A stretch of DNA of 64,000 bases, from positions 310,001-374,000 of the forward strand of contig RCSZ01000008.1 of assembly GCA_014898425.1 (NCBI GenBank). Direction: 5' to 3'. Shown here piece by piece: positions 35,481 to 46,800 of this stretch; the first letter of the stretch is position 1, and every line of letters begins with the position of its first letter. Below the pieces are notes generated by a model, which ran no database searches, was not told the origin of the DNA, and was given only the letters and a program-made list of their open reading frames with translations. This DNA comes from Botryotinia globosa. Lineage: Eukaryota; Ascomycota; Leotiomycetes; Helotiales; Sclerotiniaceae. The position numbers and the translations under genes were made by a program.

Positions 35481-37790
35481 ATGACTAAATTCTCGAATTT
35501 CTTTCGTGACATCGGCGGATCCATCACTAGCGCTTTCTACCTCAAGAGTGCCAGAAATGGCCGCAAATCTACCAACCCCAAACGCCCAAACACTCCCCCA
35601 AACTATGAAGATCTTTTTGGACCATTGACAGAGCTTCCAACCGGCTTGGATGAAGCTGCAGAGCATGAAGCCTTCTTGGTGCGAATGGCCCGCGATCCAT
35701 CAATTCTTGAACACAGTTCAGAATCGGAGGAAGATTTTCCACAAGAGACATTGTTGGACCGAATGGCACACGATCCATCGACCAGAGAGCGCCGTGGATG
35801 CTCAAACCAAATCGCAAACCATGTTCCTGTGGTTTCTCGCATCTACTCGATGTCACCACAGGTAACCATCCCTGTTTCACAAGCTGAGGTAGAGCCGCGT
35901 GAGGCTACTCCCCCACCATATGATCACAGTGACAACTTGGTCATCCCAGAGCCAGTAGTTGATACTGCTGAGCCATTTTTACATCTTGTCGAGGAAGCTA
36001 TCGCAGCTTCATCTCCCCAAGCCGGAGTAAATACTTCTGAGCAAGGACTCACTCACCAGGAAGACACCATTGCCGCCAACCCTGGCCATGAATCAAGAGG
36101 AGATACTCATAGCTCATCTCCAAGTCACTGTATGAGCTCGAACAACACTGAACATACTCAGCTACCACCAAGAGTCGTCAGCAACCCAGAGCCACGCGCC
36201 TCGGTTTCCAGACTTCCAGTTGCAGTAAGGTCCGCTTCATTGCAAGAAAGACTCGCTGCTCCCAGCCATTCAAGTCCACGACCAGTACTTTCTGGCACAC
36301 GTCAAGTTGGAGGCCAATCAGCTGCTCGTGAACATAATCAGCGATCATCGGTACAGCAAAGAGCTGTAAGTGCTCCCCAGCCAGCCACACAACCATCTAC
36401 TCCAGTTGCTGCTAGACAATCTTCGACACAACCAAGAAGTGCCCATGATTATGGAGATCTCATTCAACGCCGTGCACGTGTGTCAGCTCATCACAGTAGC
36501 TTGGTAAGAACCCCAGAAAACACAGCACAACAACTGCCAATGCCTAGGCAGCGACCAAATCCTGTTGTTGATCAAGATGAATCGGATGAATTGACAGGAG
36601 AAGAAAATCCTGTTGAAATCCAAGATTTTCTCGCTCGCGACCGATCTGCCTCTAGAAATGACCACCAAAATTCTCAGGTCGCTTCATCTTCAGGAGACCT
36701 TGCTACTTTGAGATCGACAGATGCATCTAATCGGGACACTGCATCTGGTACTCATCAGCGAAGCGCACGCATCAATGAAGCCGTCCCAAGAACTGAAGCC
36801 AGCAATAGATCCTCAAGTAGTCACAATCACGAGAACAGCGATCGCGATGGATCTGATAATAGATCAAGACACGAATCTGTTAACTCCAACAGATCTGGAA
36901 GCTCTGACATCGGATCAAATACACAGGCTAGAGAGACTACTCCAAATGTCTCAAGGCTCAGCTCTCCTGAAACTTTAAGACCTCAGCCTGAGCAACGCGA
37001 TCCCATCCACCCAGGAATCACTTCTCCCTTATTGATCGCAGAACTTCACCATGGTCGAGCCAACGGTGCAACTAGGCCACCCGTTATTAGCCCACATCTT
37101 GCTGAGCGACTGGACGCTGCACGAGCTGCACGCGGTCTGCCTAGATCGCCACGTATGTGGGATATCCCTACACCACATGATGAACACAACAATCCTGTTC
37201 ATCCGGCAGACTTCCGCGGAAGTGGATATCATCCAGCTAGTAGGGACCCAGTTTCACGCGCAGAGCGTCCACCTGCTCGGTCAAACATAGAAGTGCATGG
37301 CGAACACAGACAACGCTATGCCAGACATCAAGGCGCTATTGATCGTATGCGCAGTCGAGAAATGGAACTTGAGAAAGAGCTCAAAGAGATCCGTGAGCAG
37401 GAGAGACAGAGAGCTATCAGAGAGGTAGACGAGAGAAGACGAGAGGAGAGAGAGAGAAGACACAGAGAGAGAGAGCGCAGAGCAAGAGAGAAGAGAGAGC
37501 GCCAACAGAGAGAAAGAGAGGAATTAGAAAAGAAGAGAGGAGAGGCCGTTGATAGCATTCTCCAAACAATCCACATCGATCGTTGTTTCTGCTTTCAGGA
37601 ATTCGGAGACGGTGGCTCGTCCCACGAGCGTGTGAAGTTGGCGCACTGCACCCACGTTTTTGGAAGGTGTTGTATCAAGGAGTGGTTGATGAAGCATGAT
37701 GTCTGTCCAAACTGCGTGGCTGCGCATGATACTCTGAGTGCTTTGTCGCAAGAGGCACGAGAATTGATTAACCGTCATGAAGACTGGTAA
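35481..37790 (+). CDS. RING-finger protein 3 of tandem array, long form (769 aa)
   Basis: An intronless gene and by far the largest of the array. The basic N-terminus (FSNFFRDIGGSITSAFYLKSARNGRK) could be amphipathic. Two copies of an LVRMARDPS / LLDRMAHDPS motif follow (about 65-102). Residues 110-600 are Ser/His/Pro/Arg-rich and disordered. Residues about 620-695 are an uninterrupted Arg/Glu helix, probably a single alpha helix or coiled coil. The RING is 702-745: CFC knuckle, His715, C723, H725, Gly728, C731 and CPNC. The last 24 residues are helical. It resembles a scaffold-type ubiquitin ligase; this is inferred. Confidence 0.86.
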   Translation: MTKFSNFFRDIGGSITSAFYLKSARNGRKSTNPKRPNTPPNYEDLFGPLTELPTGLDEAAEHEAFLVRMARDPSILEHSSESEEDFPQETLLDRMAHDPSTRERRGCSNQIANHVPVVSRIYSMSPQVTIPVSQAEVEPREATPPPYDHSDNLVIPEPVVDTAEPFLHLVEEAIAASSPQAGVNTSEQGLTHQEDTIAANPGHESRGDTHSSSPSHCMSSNNTEHTQLPPRVVSNPEPRASVSRLPVAVRSASLQERLAAPSHSSPRPVLSGTRQVGGQSAAREHNQRSSVQQRAVSAPQPATQPSTPVAARQSSTQPRSAHDYGDLIQRRARVSAHHSSLVRTPENTAQQLPMPRQRPNPVVDQDESDELTGEENPVEIQDFLARDRSASRNDHQNSQVASSSGDLATLRSTDASNRDTASGTHQRSARINEAVPRTEASNRSSSSHNHENSDRDGSDNRSRHESVNSNRSGSSDIGSNTQARETTPNVSRLSSPETLRPQPEQRDPIHPGITSPLLIAELHHGRANGATRPPVISPHLAERLDAARAARGLPRSPRMWDIPTPHDEHNNPVHPADFRGSGYHPASRDPVSRAERPPARSNIEVHGEHRQRYARHQGAIDRMRSREMELEKELKEIREQERQRAIREVDERRREERERRHRERERRAREKRERQQREREELEKKRGEAVDSILQTIHIDRCFCFQEFGDGGSSHERVKLAHCTHVFGRCCIKEWLMKHDVCPNCVAAHDTLSALSQEARELINRHEDW

Positions 37791-39541
37791 AGGTTGGGGG
37801 AGGATCATTCGACGGACGCAATATAGGCGGGGTTGATAACGACGAGTTTAGGCAGATAAGTTCGATAGGGGAGGATCAGAATTCTGGGAAGGTAGGTTGT
37901 GATGGCTTTCCACGAATAGTCTCCTATTGAGTTAGTGCTTGTTAGAAACCTCGAGCTACCATTTTATTCACAGAGGGGAACTGTGGTGGGGGAGGGAGTT
38001 GATCCAGATTTAAGCATATGGGAATAATATCGGCGAAATGTCTTCTTTGATATATGGACATCGTTTCTGGATCATGGAGGTGAGAATTGGTATGGATGTT
38101 CACACCGATTCTCACAGCACATTGTGGCTTCACTGGGCCTACGATAGTTTCTTTGCACTGCTTCTTTTCTACTTAGGATAATTTACAAGCATTTTTTGAA
38201 AATAATGACTCATATGCATGTGAATCAGACACAGTGACTTCTTAGGGACTACAATGCCGATCTAGAACTGGCTAGATGTCTGTGAATTTGTGAATTAAAA
38301 CTGCTTCACCACCTTGTCAAACGAATAAGCAGAATGAATAATTTGTATCACAAGAGAGTGCATCATGATGAATATACACAGTAAAACAGCTTTCCATTAG
38401 GGAAACTCAAAGCATGAATACATAGTAGAAAACGATGGTAAAAAGATCAACTGATGTGAGTTTGTGCAACAAAGATTGGGACTAGCAAAGCAACAATTAG
38501 ATTGGGGAATGAAATATACTATCTCAAATCTTGAGCATACAATGAATTTTGGGTATAAATAGCTTATAGTTGCCGAGAATAATGAAATTATGTTGTTGAA
38601 TGCACTTCATGAGGTGTATAGAGAACTTATCACTTAAACAAAATGACTGATATCTTCCATATATGTTCTTTGTAGTCTTGGAGGCTGTCAGGAACTAGGT
38701 AACTTGTCTATACCTTTTTGTTGCCCTCATATTAGCGACTCAAGATATCGTGGATTCAGTATTACTTGGGTATCTTGTGATTTTAAGGTGAGGCTCACAA
38801 AATTCTATGCCTACCTAGGTACCTAGACAGTTGCCTGTTTAGTAGAATTCTTCAGAGTTTATTTTACCAGAGAGATGAGTCTACAATCCAAGCAAATTGA
38901 GATATTATTTGGACCAAAGAAGGTTGGTTAAGTTCTCAGATTCACAAGTGATATACTCAATTTTTATATTAACGTTTACGTGGTTATTCCAGCTTTGAGT
39001 ATTGAAAACAACTTCCTAAATGAATATTTTCATTAATATTTAAACTTTATTGTATTTGATATTTCGTATATAACATTCAAGATTGTGCAAAGTATCTCTG
39101 GAAATCTAAAATTTCGTTGTCAGCCAAATTCAAATTTCTGGCCACTGATCTCCAAGACCCTTGAGTATTCACCATCATCTATTCATCTTATCAGCAACTA
39201 ATATGCATCCTTCCATACATGTTTGAGAAATTAAAGTGATCCTGATAAGTGTCAGAACTTTGGCAGACTGCTGTACTGAAAGTCGCTTGTTGTACATCGA
39301 TGTTATTTGCAATATTTAAGAATCGTTTGTTATGAGCATGATACTTCCATCTTCCTTACAAATATTTCTCATCATAACACTGTCTCTGATATCAAGTATC
39401 TCAACCATCGATTAAAAACTTTAGACTCTCCTAGTAACTCAAGAATTTTTCGAGATACATTAAATCTACAATATCACGAGAAAACTAAACTCTTCTCACT
39501 CTCCAACTGGCAACAGCGCACACACAGAAAACCCCATCATC
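37791..39541. other. Spacer in RING array
   Basis: 1.75 kb with no supported gene. It contains a TACCTAGGTA palindrome at 38812-38821 and a short AT-rich patch near 38990-39080. Confidence 0.5.
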
Positions 39542-40501
39542 ATGTCATCTAGGGAGAATTTTATATCGGCCACTGAGGAGCTAGAAAGGACTGAGCAACA
39601 AAACAATTCAGGAAATGCTTGGTCCCCTGTTGCTGTATCACTGGAACTTCACCCTCAGCACCAAGTCACTGTTCGGGTGGAAGAAATACCTCAAGTCACA
39701 GCTTCGCAGGATAGATTTTCGGAAGACGCAAATTCTCGAGAGCTTACTGAAAATATCAATCCTCTTGAGAGTCTTGAAGGTGAAGGACCTTCCGGTAATC
39801 ATACTGAGGCTGGAAGCCAACTGAACAACCAAGCTCTCACTCTGCAGGAAAATGATTTGCAAGATGAAATTCATTCAGATACTACTTCTTCCAGAGATTT
39901 TGAGAGTAGGAATCCTGCCGAAAATGAAGAGCTTTTGGATGTGCCACAGAATGCTGCTGTTGAGGACATGCAGGCTATTCATGCTGAGATCCTGACCGGA
40001 TTTGAACAGTATCTTCAAAGCAGGTTCCCAGAACGCCTTTCACATAATCGGCATGTAGTGGAAGCTATCAGGTTCTACACGCAACAATTGAACGACCGTA
40101 ATGGCAGTGGCACCACTCCAGCTTCGATAATCGAAATTCTTGAAGGAGTCCCAGTCGAAACGGTATCTGTAGAGACAATGGATTCCTTCTACGATTTCTA
40201 CGCAACCTTAAGCCCGCGCCAGTCTTACGCAGATATCGAGGAGAATTACAGAAACCAGGCCATCGACGAGCTCTTGATTCCGGTCCTGATTGACGACACG
40301 CAAACGGAATCGGTCCAATGCCCAATATGCGATGAAAAGTACGACTCAAATGCAGAAAATCGTGCTTCTCATGGCGCTTGTATGGTACCAGGCTGTAAGC
40401 ATGTTTTCGGGCGAGAATGTATCAACATATGGCTCAAGCAAGAGAAAAAGAACACTTGTCCGATGTGCCGCGCCAAACTCGACATTCCCACTGACTCTTG
40501 A
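39542..40501 (+). CDS. RING-finger protein 4 of tandem array (319 aa)
   Basis: An intronless gene. The first 140 residues are acidic, Ser/Asn-rich and disordered. Two helical segments follow (about 145-180 and 225-250, including NQAIDELLIPVL). The RING spans 260-309 with a normal CPIC first knuckle. His277 lies eight residues before C285; H287, Gly290 and C293 follow, and CPMC closes at 306-309. The domain ends ten residues before the stop. A second Cys and Met (ACMVPGC) replace the usual V-x-M-P spacer. A ubiquitin-ligase role is inferred. Confidence 0.85.
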   Translation: MSSRENFISATEELERTEQQNNSGNAWSPVAVSLELHPQHQVTVRVEEIPQVTASQDRFSEDANSRELTENINPLESLEGEGPSGNHTEAGSQLNNQALTLQENDLQDEIHSDTTSSRDFESRNPAENEELLDVPQNAAVEDMQAIHAEILTGFEQYLQSRFPERLSHNRHVVEAIRFYTQQLNDRNGSGTTPASIIEILEGVPVETVSVETMDSFYDFYATLSPRQSYADIEENYRNQAIDELLIPVLIDDTQTESVQCPICDEKYDSNAENRASHGACMVPGCKHVFGRECINIWLKQEKKNTCPMCRAKLDIPTDS

Positions 40502-41836
40502 GATGATGGCGATGATTGATTGGTCGCAATACCTCAGAGTTGGAAGAGGTGAAGGAGTTATTAGGGAGGGATAGTCGAGTATGATACTATGTCATAAAAC
40601 TAACAAGCATTGGTAATCTCAGTGGTCACTTGTAGCATACTGGTGGGACAAAAACGAATGTTCTTTTTGCATACACATTCGAGTGGTCGAGTGAACGCCT
40701 TTTAAGATAGGTAGCCCAAAGAAATATTATACGATTAAAAAATCCATTTGAGAAAGACTCGCTTTTCAAACTAGTTCCAATTGCCAAGTGTAATTTTAGT
40801 CGTCGATCTAGCAAATGACTTCTTTCACGACTCTGACGGCTTCTTGAGCTAGGCGGAGACTTGCTTCTTTCAAGTTTAATTCTCTGACGGCAGATCTGCA
40901 GTCCAACGTCACAACCCTACATCATATACTGATAAGAAGGGATTTGAGACCTCAAAGCACTAGACGGATAGTATGATCATCTCCCCATACCTCTTGCCGC
41001 ACGCTTCACAGGTCTATCGCTAGATCTTGGCGCTTAAGCTTGATGTATGCATATCACTGTTGCCAGAAACTGCAGATTTACTATATGTTTCGATCGACAA
41101 ACTAAATGCAGCTAGGTAAGGGTGAGGGAGAAAGCGAATAGAGAAGGAACGAACCTCAAAAGTTTATCTTGACTCCCTTGCATGTTGATATTCACAAAAT
41201 GAATGGAATGCAACTTAATTTTATTGAAACCATGTAGTTTCTTCTTGGCTCGTGAAGAGAAAGAGTTAAAGAGAACCAAATATCACAGACAGCCCATTTG
41301 GTAGTCTCTTGACGCTTGCGATCTTTCACAACAGGATAACTAGAGAAAGTTTCTATGGGACTATCTCATAATCACAAAGCTGTAATCAAATCAACATGAG
41401 TACAACGATGAATTATGGTAGAACAAGCATAGTACTTGGTATCATCTTGGGATATAACACGGAGTGTCGAAAGCCAACGCAGCTTCCCGATGTTGTTCGC
41501 TACTCGATTGATAAACTCAGTGTATGTTGTTAAACTCAAGAACTCGAAGAGACTGGATCGTTGTCAAAGTAAACTTTAAAAAGCATGTATATTACTCTAG
41601 TGCTGAAGCAAGTGGTTTGAACCACTCTGGCCATTTTTGAATATGAAAAGGTAAAGCACATTCTTCCAAATTCTCACACAAGTCATCTATTTAATAAGTT
41701 GGAGAAAAATTGATACAGGTCAAAGAATCTCAAAGTCTATTCATTACCGCTTCTCATTTTTAAAGAATATAGGAATTAATCACCAAAAAACGCACCCGAC
41801 CCATCAACGAGTATTATTTACCAATATACAATAATT
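40502..41836. other. Spacer in RING array
   Basis: No gene is supported; AT-biased. Confidence 0.5.
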
Positions 41837-41965
41837 ATGGCAGATTCTCCATCCCAAGAAGCTCCGTCATGGTCGACCGCTGAGCAAGATGTATTGTTTG
41901 ACCAGTTGCTTGGGCTGATAGCCTCAGATAATCATAGCAAATGGCTGATACTTCACAGCAATTAA
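41837..41965 (+). other. Overlapping upstream frame (42 codons)
   Basis: An ATG at 41837 opens a 42-codon acidic, protein-like frame (containing STAEQDVLFDQLLGLI) that overlaps the start of RING gene 5 by 25 bp in another frame. It could be a regulatory upstream ORF, or the original N-terminus separated from the RING gene by a frameshift. Confidence 0.4.
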
Positions 41966-42534
41966 TACGTGGTATTAATCTCGTAACCCAAAGAACGGCG
42001 TCAGAAAGTTTCAGAACAGTTTTAGAACCACGACAGTCATCCGAAAACCACGCGGAAATAGAAGAGGGCTCTCAAGCAGATGGTAGAGAAACACGACAAT
42101 CTGAAAACTACGAGGAAATATTGAGTTCTCAAACCGAGAGTGAAGAAGCACGATCCCTGGTCTTGGAGGATCAACCTACTACTTCACCCTTGATCTTTGA
42201 AGATGTCACGATGGTCAACCGCAATTGTTATAAGCATTTTCGACTCGAAAAGATTGAAAATCTTCTTCGTTCCGTATCTGATGGCGAATCAGACCGCTGT
42301 CCTATTTGTCAAGAAACATACAGTACAACCTCAAATGCTCCTACTGTGGTCAGGGACATGCGCTATTGCAATGATTGCAGGACATCGTTTACTATGAAGC
42401 CCAACACCAGCAACTCCCACACGGCTTGTGTAGTTCCAAAATGCTTGCACGTATTTGGCAGATACTGTATCATTCACTGGTTCATGGAAAGCTCTACCTG
42501 CCCTCTGTGCCGGAATGAGGTAGATATCGAATAA
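41941..42534 (+). CDS. RING-finger protein 5 of tandem array (197 aa)
   Basis: An intronless gene and the shortest of the array. The N-terminus is Glu/Ser/Gln-rich. A helix (LEKIENLLRSV) precedes the RING at 120-190. The domain starts CPIC and contains a long loop carrying an extra C-x2-C (CNDC, about 143-146). His160, C168, H170, Gly173 and C176 follow, and CPLC closes at 187-190. The protein ends eight residues later. The extra CxxC in the loop might bind metal, but only this member has it. The start is uncertain because of the overlapping upstream frame. Confidence 0.82.
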   Translation: MADTSQQLIRGINLVTQRTASESFRTVLEPRQSSENHAEIEEGSQADGRETRQSENYEEILSSQTESEEARSLVLEDQPTTSPLIFEDVTMVNRNCYKHFRLEKIENLLRSVSDGESDRCPICQETYSTTSNAPTVVRDMRYCNDCRTSFTMKPNTSNSHTACVVPKCLHVFGRYCIIHWFMESSTCPLCRNEVDIE

Positions 42535-44495
42535 AGAAATTTCATCCATGGAGGTCTCTCAGCGGGTCGGAGTATGAATTACAGCTGGGATTTCTTTGAC
42601 CGAAATGGCTCAGTGAGGTTTTCAAACATTTGTAATGGTCCAGTTGCGTGCCCAGGCGCAATGGAACATCAAATCAGCGTTTGTTTGGTGCATTTGGAAA
42701 GGATTTTTAACGATCAAGCGGGATATTAAACGGATAATTAAAAAGCGTAGACAACAGAATTTTTTTTAAGAAAAATCGCATCCAGAGACATTAAAAACCA
42801 AGACAAGTTATTATTGTCATGCCCTTGGGACTCGTAGATTCTATCATAATTCCTGAATAGAGTTTATCTTAAAACCTATATCGAAATTCTAAGGTACTTG
42901 TGTTCCAACAGTCATAGAATAGAATCTACATTTCAAGAAAGAAGGAAGGAAGGCACATGATTAGCCATTTTGCCGTGGAATCCAATCTCTTGACATAGAA
43001 CCTACCCCTCTAGAATCTAACGCCCAATTGCATAATATATAAATGCATTCTTTCACTACATGATAGTCTCTCATTATATAATTTGGTCTAGCAACCTAGA
43101 TTGGCATCATGGAGTCTCGGCTAATATAGTAAGATTACATATACTCAGTTTCTTAACTAGCTTCCAAAACATGACTTTTCTATACTTCGCTAGAAACATT
43201 TCAAAATTATATTTCGATATTTCAATTTATAATAGTTTTATTAATTTAATTTTGATTTGAATAAATATAATATTATATAACAAAGATTGGTGGATTAATT
43301 CTATGATTTATTCAATTTTTATTTGATTCTGAAGTATATTAATTGAGATTGAAATTTCAAAATAAAAATTTCAAAATTTCAAAATTAATTATATAAACTT
43401 TTGAAATATTATATTATTTTAAATCATTTATTAATTGATTAATATAATTTGAAATAACTTCAAATTTTGAATAATAATTGAATCAATTGATTATTTTTAT
43501 TTCATATAAAGATTATTAATTTTGAAGTTATATTGATAAAGTTAGGATTTTATCATTGATTGTTTTTATCAAAAATATTGTAAGATTATAAAATCACATT
43601 CTGAAAGCTAGTTATAAAATTGAGTATAAGATCAGACTTAAGTGGGTCAAAAGCTATCAACGAGAACACACTAATACAACAGCAAATCGTAATTGGAGAT
43701 ATAGGGCTGAACGAGTCAATCTTTATTTGAATAGTAAGGAAGCATGAATCTATAGCATACGTGGCCGAATATAGTTAGTTTCTTCAGTCTAGTTGATCGG
43801 ATAAGTTCGAAGCTAAGCTTCGAATTTTCTTTTAGAACCATCAATAATTACATTTGCTCCTGTCACGCTCGCTTCAATTATTGTCCTTCAAATGAATCAT
43901 TTAAATTGAAGCTCTGTGGCTCTTAGTATGCTTGACAAATACTCTGATTCCATTAGAGCCAGAGCCGACGTGACGATGCCTCTGTATATATATCATCCCC
44001 AATAATCCGACATCGTCTTGGCGTGTGTAGTCCAAGAAGCAGGTACATGAAAATAATAGATCTCTCTTGATATACCCAGCAATTTCCAATCCCACTGATT
44101 CAAAGTGCAAGATCGTTTAACCTTTCTTTTTACCAAAGTCATAAGCAGTAGAATTCACATTTTGTCTCCTGAAGTACATGTATAGCATGATGAACCGTAC
44201 TTGCGTTTGCCACTTCCTGCATCAGACAGACCGTATCGATGATAATAGTTGAACTGTATTAGCACACTTGCCAATTTATAAACAAGTCTTGTAACTGGGG
44301 CTTCCTCATTTCTCTCCCTCTTCGTTCAACAACAACAAGTAACGTTTTCCAACCACCTCGCAACACTTTCTCGACATTAGATCTTAGAACATCATATAGC
44401 AGATCTCTCTTGGAAATATAGACACCCATCTCAGACCAACCTACGAGAAAGATATAACGAACATCATTTCCATCCTCCAACAAACCGGAAGCACC
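42535..44495. other. Spacer in RING array with AT-rich island
   Basis: About 2 kb with no supported gene. It includes the AT-rich island and a 19-bp palindrome at 43806-43824 (arms TTCGAAGCT / AGCTTCGAA). Confidence 0.55.
43180..43620. repeat. AT-rich island
   Basis: About 440 bp dominated by A and T with recurring TTGAAATT and AATTTTGAA words. It lies between RING genes 5 and 6, so it may mark a decayed repeat. Confidence 0.7.
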
Positions 44496-45287
44496 ATGCC
44501 TCCTCGCAGACTTGATTCGCGCTCGTACCGCATCCCACTACGTGATTCCCGAGTTCATGAGAACACGATAATACCACAAGTACCGACGAGTATCACAGGA
44601 CCGCAGACACCAGTAACACCATCGAATCCGACCCCCGCGATGATATCAACTATGATTGCGACACGTGGAGTCACAATCGAAGTCATTTCGCCCAATGGCG
44701 ACATGAGCCGCACCAATCCGGAGTTCGAGAACATTGCAAGAGCTGCTTTTGAAATCGCATATAGCGACGATCCGAGCATATCTTCTGGTGAGCTTGGCGT
44801 TGAAGAAGATTTGGAAGAAGAAAATCGATTCAATGCAGCTCTGTACTATCATAATGGGAGCATGAGATCCCTGATTGTGAAAATATTATTCGATTACACG
44901 TGCCGAATTGCGGCTATCAAGGAAATAATCGAGTCTGTGGATGTGGAAACAATTGATTTGGAGGATAATTGCAGCATCTGCATTGAGTCATATACCACGG
45001 CTGCCAACCTAAGCGAGCCCGACACGGTGGTACCTATTCCAGAAGAGCAGAATATTTTTGTCATTGCAAATGGGTTTGAAGATTCGATCGATAATTCAAA
45101 CGATTCCGGAGATTCGATCACCATTTCAAATGAGTTACATCACGCCGCAGTGAAAATGAAGGCATGTGGGCATGTCTTTGGTGGGCGGTGTCTCACAAAA
45201 TGGTTGAAAGAGAATAATACATGCCCAATGTGTCGTGGGAAAGTATCATTACCTACGCCATTTCATCTACGGGTCTGGGTAGTTTAG
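44496..45287 (+). CDS. RING-finger protein 6 of tandem array (263 aa)
   Basis: An intronless gene. A Pro/Thr-rich start is followed by a segment (about 53-155) that aligns along its length with RING protein 7, including GVTIEVISPNG, HNGSMRSLIVKI and IAAIKEIIESV. The RING spans 159-246: CSIC knuckle, a 40-residue acidic insertion in the loop (EDSIDNSNDSGDS), His216 eight residues before C224, H226, Gly229, C232 and CPMC. The tail VSLPTPFHLRVWV matches VSL/LSL-P-PYRLRV in protein 7. It is the closest paralogue of protein 7; the insertion is specific to this copy. Confidence 0.86.
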   Translation: MPPRRLDSRSYRIPLRDSRVHENTIIPQVPTSITGPQTPVTPSNPTPAMISTMIATRGVTIEVISPNGDMSRTNPEFENIARAAFEIAYSDDPSISSGELGVEEDLEEENRFNAALYYHNGSMRSLIVKILFDYTCRIAAIKEIIESVDVETIDLEDNCSICIESYTTAANLSEPDTVVPIPEEQNIFVIANGFEDSIDNSNDSGDSITISNELHHAAVKMKACGHVFGGRCLTKWLKENNTCPMCRGKVSLPTPFHLRVWVV

Positions 45288-46800
45288 GGGTTGGGAATGG
45301 CGAGCATGAGGAATATCAGACCAGGGTCTGACAAGGGTGGATATTGATGTGTCGTATAACCCATCAAAAGAGAATGAAGGGCCTTATTATCAGGATGATT
45401 ATTTGAGCGCGAGGAATGATTGAGCTGTCATCTGGAGCCTTAGTTGGAAATACTGTCAGCCCATCTTGAACTTCTCCATATGAAGCTACTATAAATACCC
45501 GAGCTTAGTCAATTTAGTTTGGGTTGTAATGTAGATGATAGATAGTTTGAAATTTATTAATGAACTTAAAGAAAATTTCTGAGAACATCGAGTAGTGAAA
45601 TGCTATTTCACATGCATGTATGAAAAACACAGCTTATACAAATAATCCATGAATATAGGCGAGTAATTTTATTTGCGAATAGTCATGTCGTTGAATGAAT
45701 ACCTAGATTAATATCAAAATCGTGAGTTCAAATTTCTAACCATTGTCTTCATCAATGTTCGAATTCCTCGAGAATAAATTATAAAGCTTCAAATATCATT
45801 CAGGTATTCTTCTATCAATAGGTTCGATGTAATTACTCTACAAAATCAATACGAAAACCGACCAGCAGTCTGCATTAGACTGTACAGGGTGCTCAACAAT
45901 CCGGACTGCAGTGAAAAATATCAAATTCCCAAACTAATTATTAGAACATTCAAATTATATGAGACACTGAATTTTACTAGAACATTGAAATGTTTTGAGA
46001 TTTCTGGTAACTTTTAGACATTCAAAACCTTGGATTGTTGGATGGCAGTCCAGACTCTTGAATACAATGAGATTGCGTAAAAATAATATACCCTACAGTT
46101 GATTGAAAGATAATCTAGTTTACAAATGATTCATTGAAGGTTCTACCTACTCCATAGATTATGTGTGAGCTCCATTATCTAATTTACAATATCATATTTA
46201 CTCATATTCAATAAAAAGCTAGTTAAGCTTGGATCAATGATATATGCTAAAATTAAGTGTATACAATCGGTTCGAATTTCCCCATTGTTTGCTCTGTAGG
46301 CAAATAATCTGCGGATTATTTATCAAGTCGATAATGTGCTCTACACATGCTCGTTACGCGGTCTAGTTTACAGACAAAATACAAATGCGGCTCAATTTCC
46401 GACTCACTCTAATTACGGCGATTTTATAATCGCTTCTCACTCGAGTGAATGGATAAATTAACGAGAATGATAATGGTCAAGTCAAACGACAACTTGAAAG
46501 ACCGTGATGGAAATCTATCTTGCACCGTAGCAGCCGTAACGTTGCCAATATCATGTTCCAACGACAGTACTAAAATGTTGTCACAGATTGTCTAAACGAT
46601 GCCGTAAGAATGATATGTCTAGGTTATAAGGAGCATATGTGCTAGCCAATACGAGTTTCTATCTTTCTATAGATTCATCACAGTAACTTCCATCATCCAA
46701 TAAGTTCAAGAACTCGACGAATAACAATTTTCAAAACAGTAACCAGCCAACCTCGTCAAACTCTCAAAGCGACCAGAGTTTTCAACAAAGTCAATCTACT
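45288..46800. other. Spacer in RING array
   Basis: 1.5 kb, AT-biased, with no supported gene. Confidence 0.5.
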
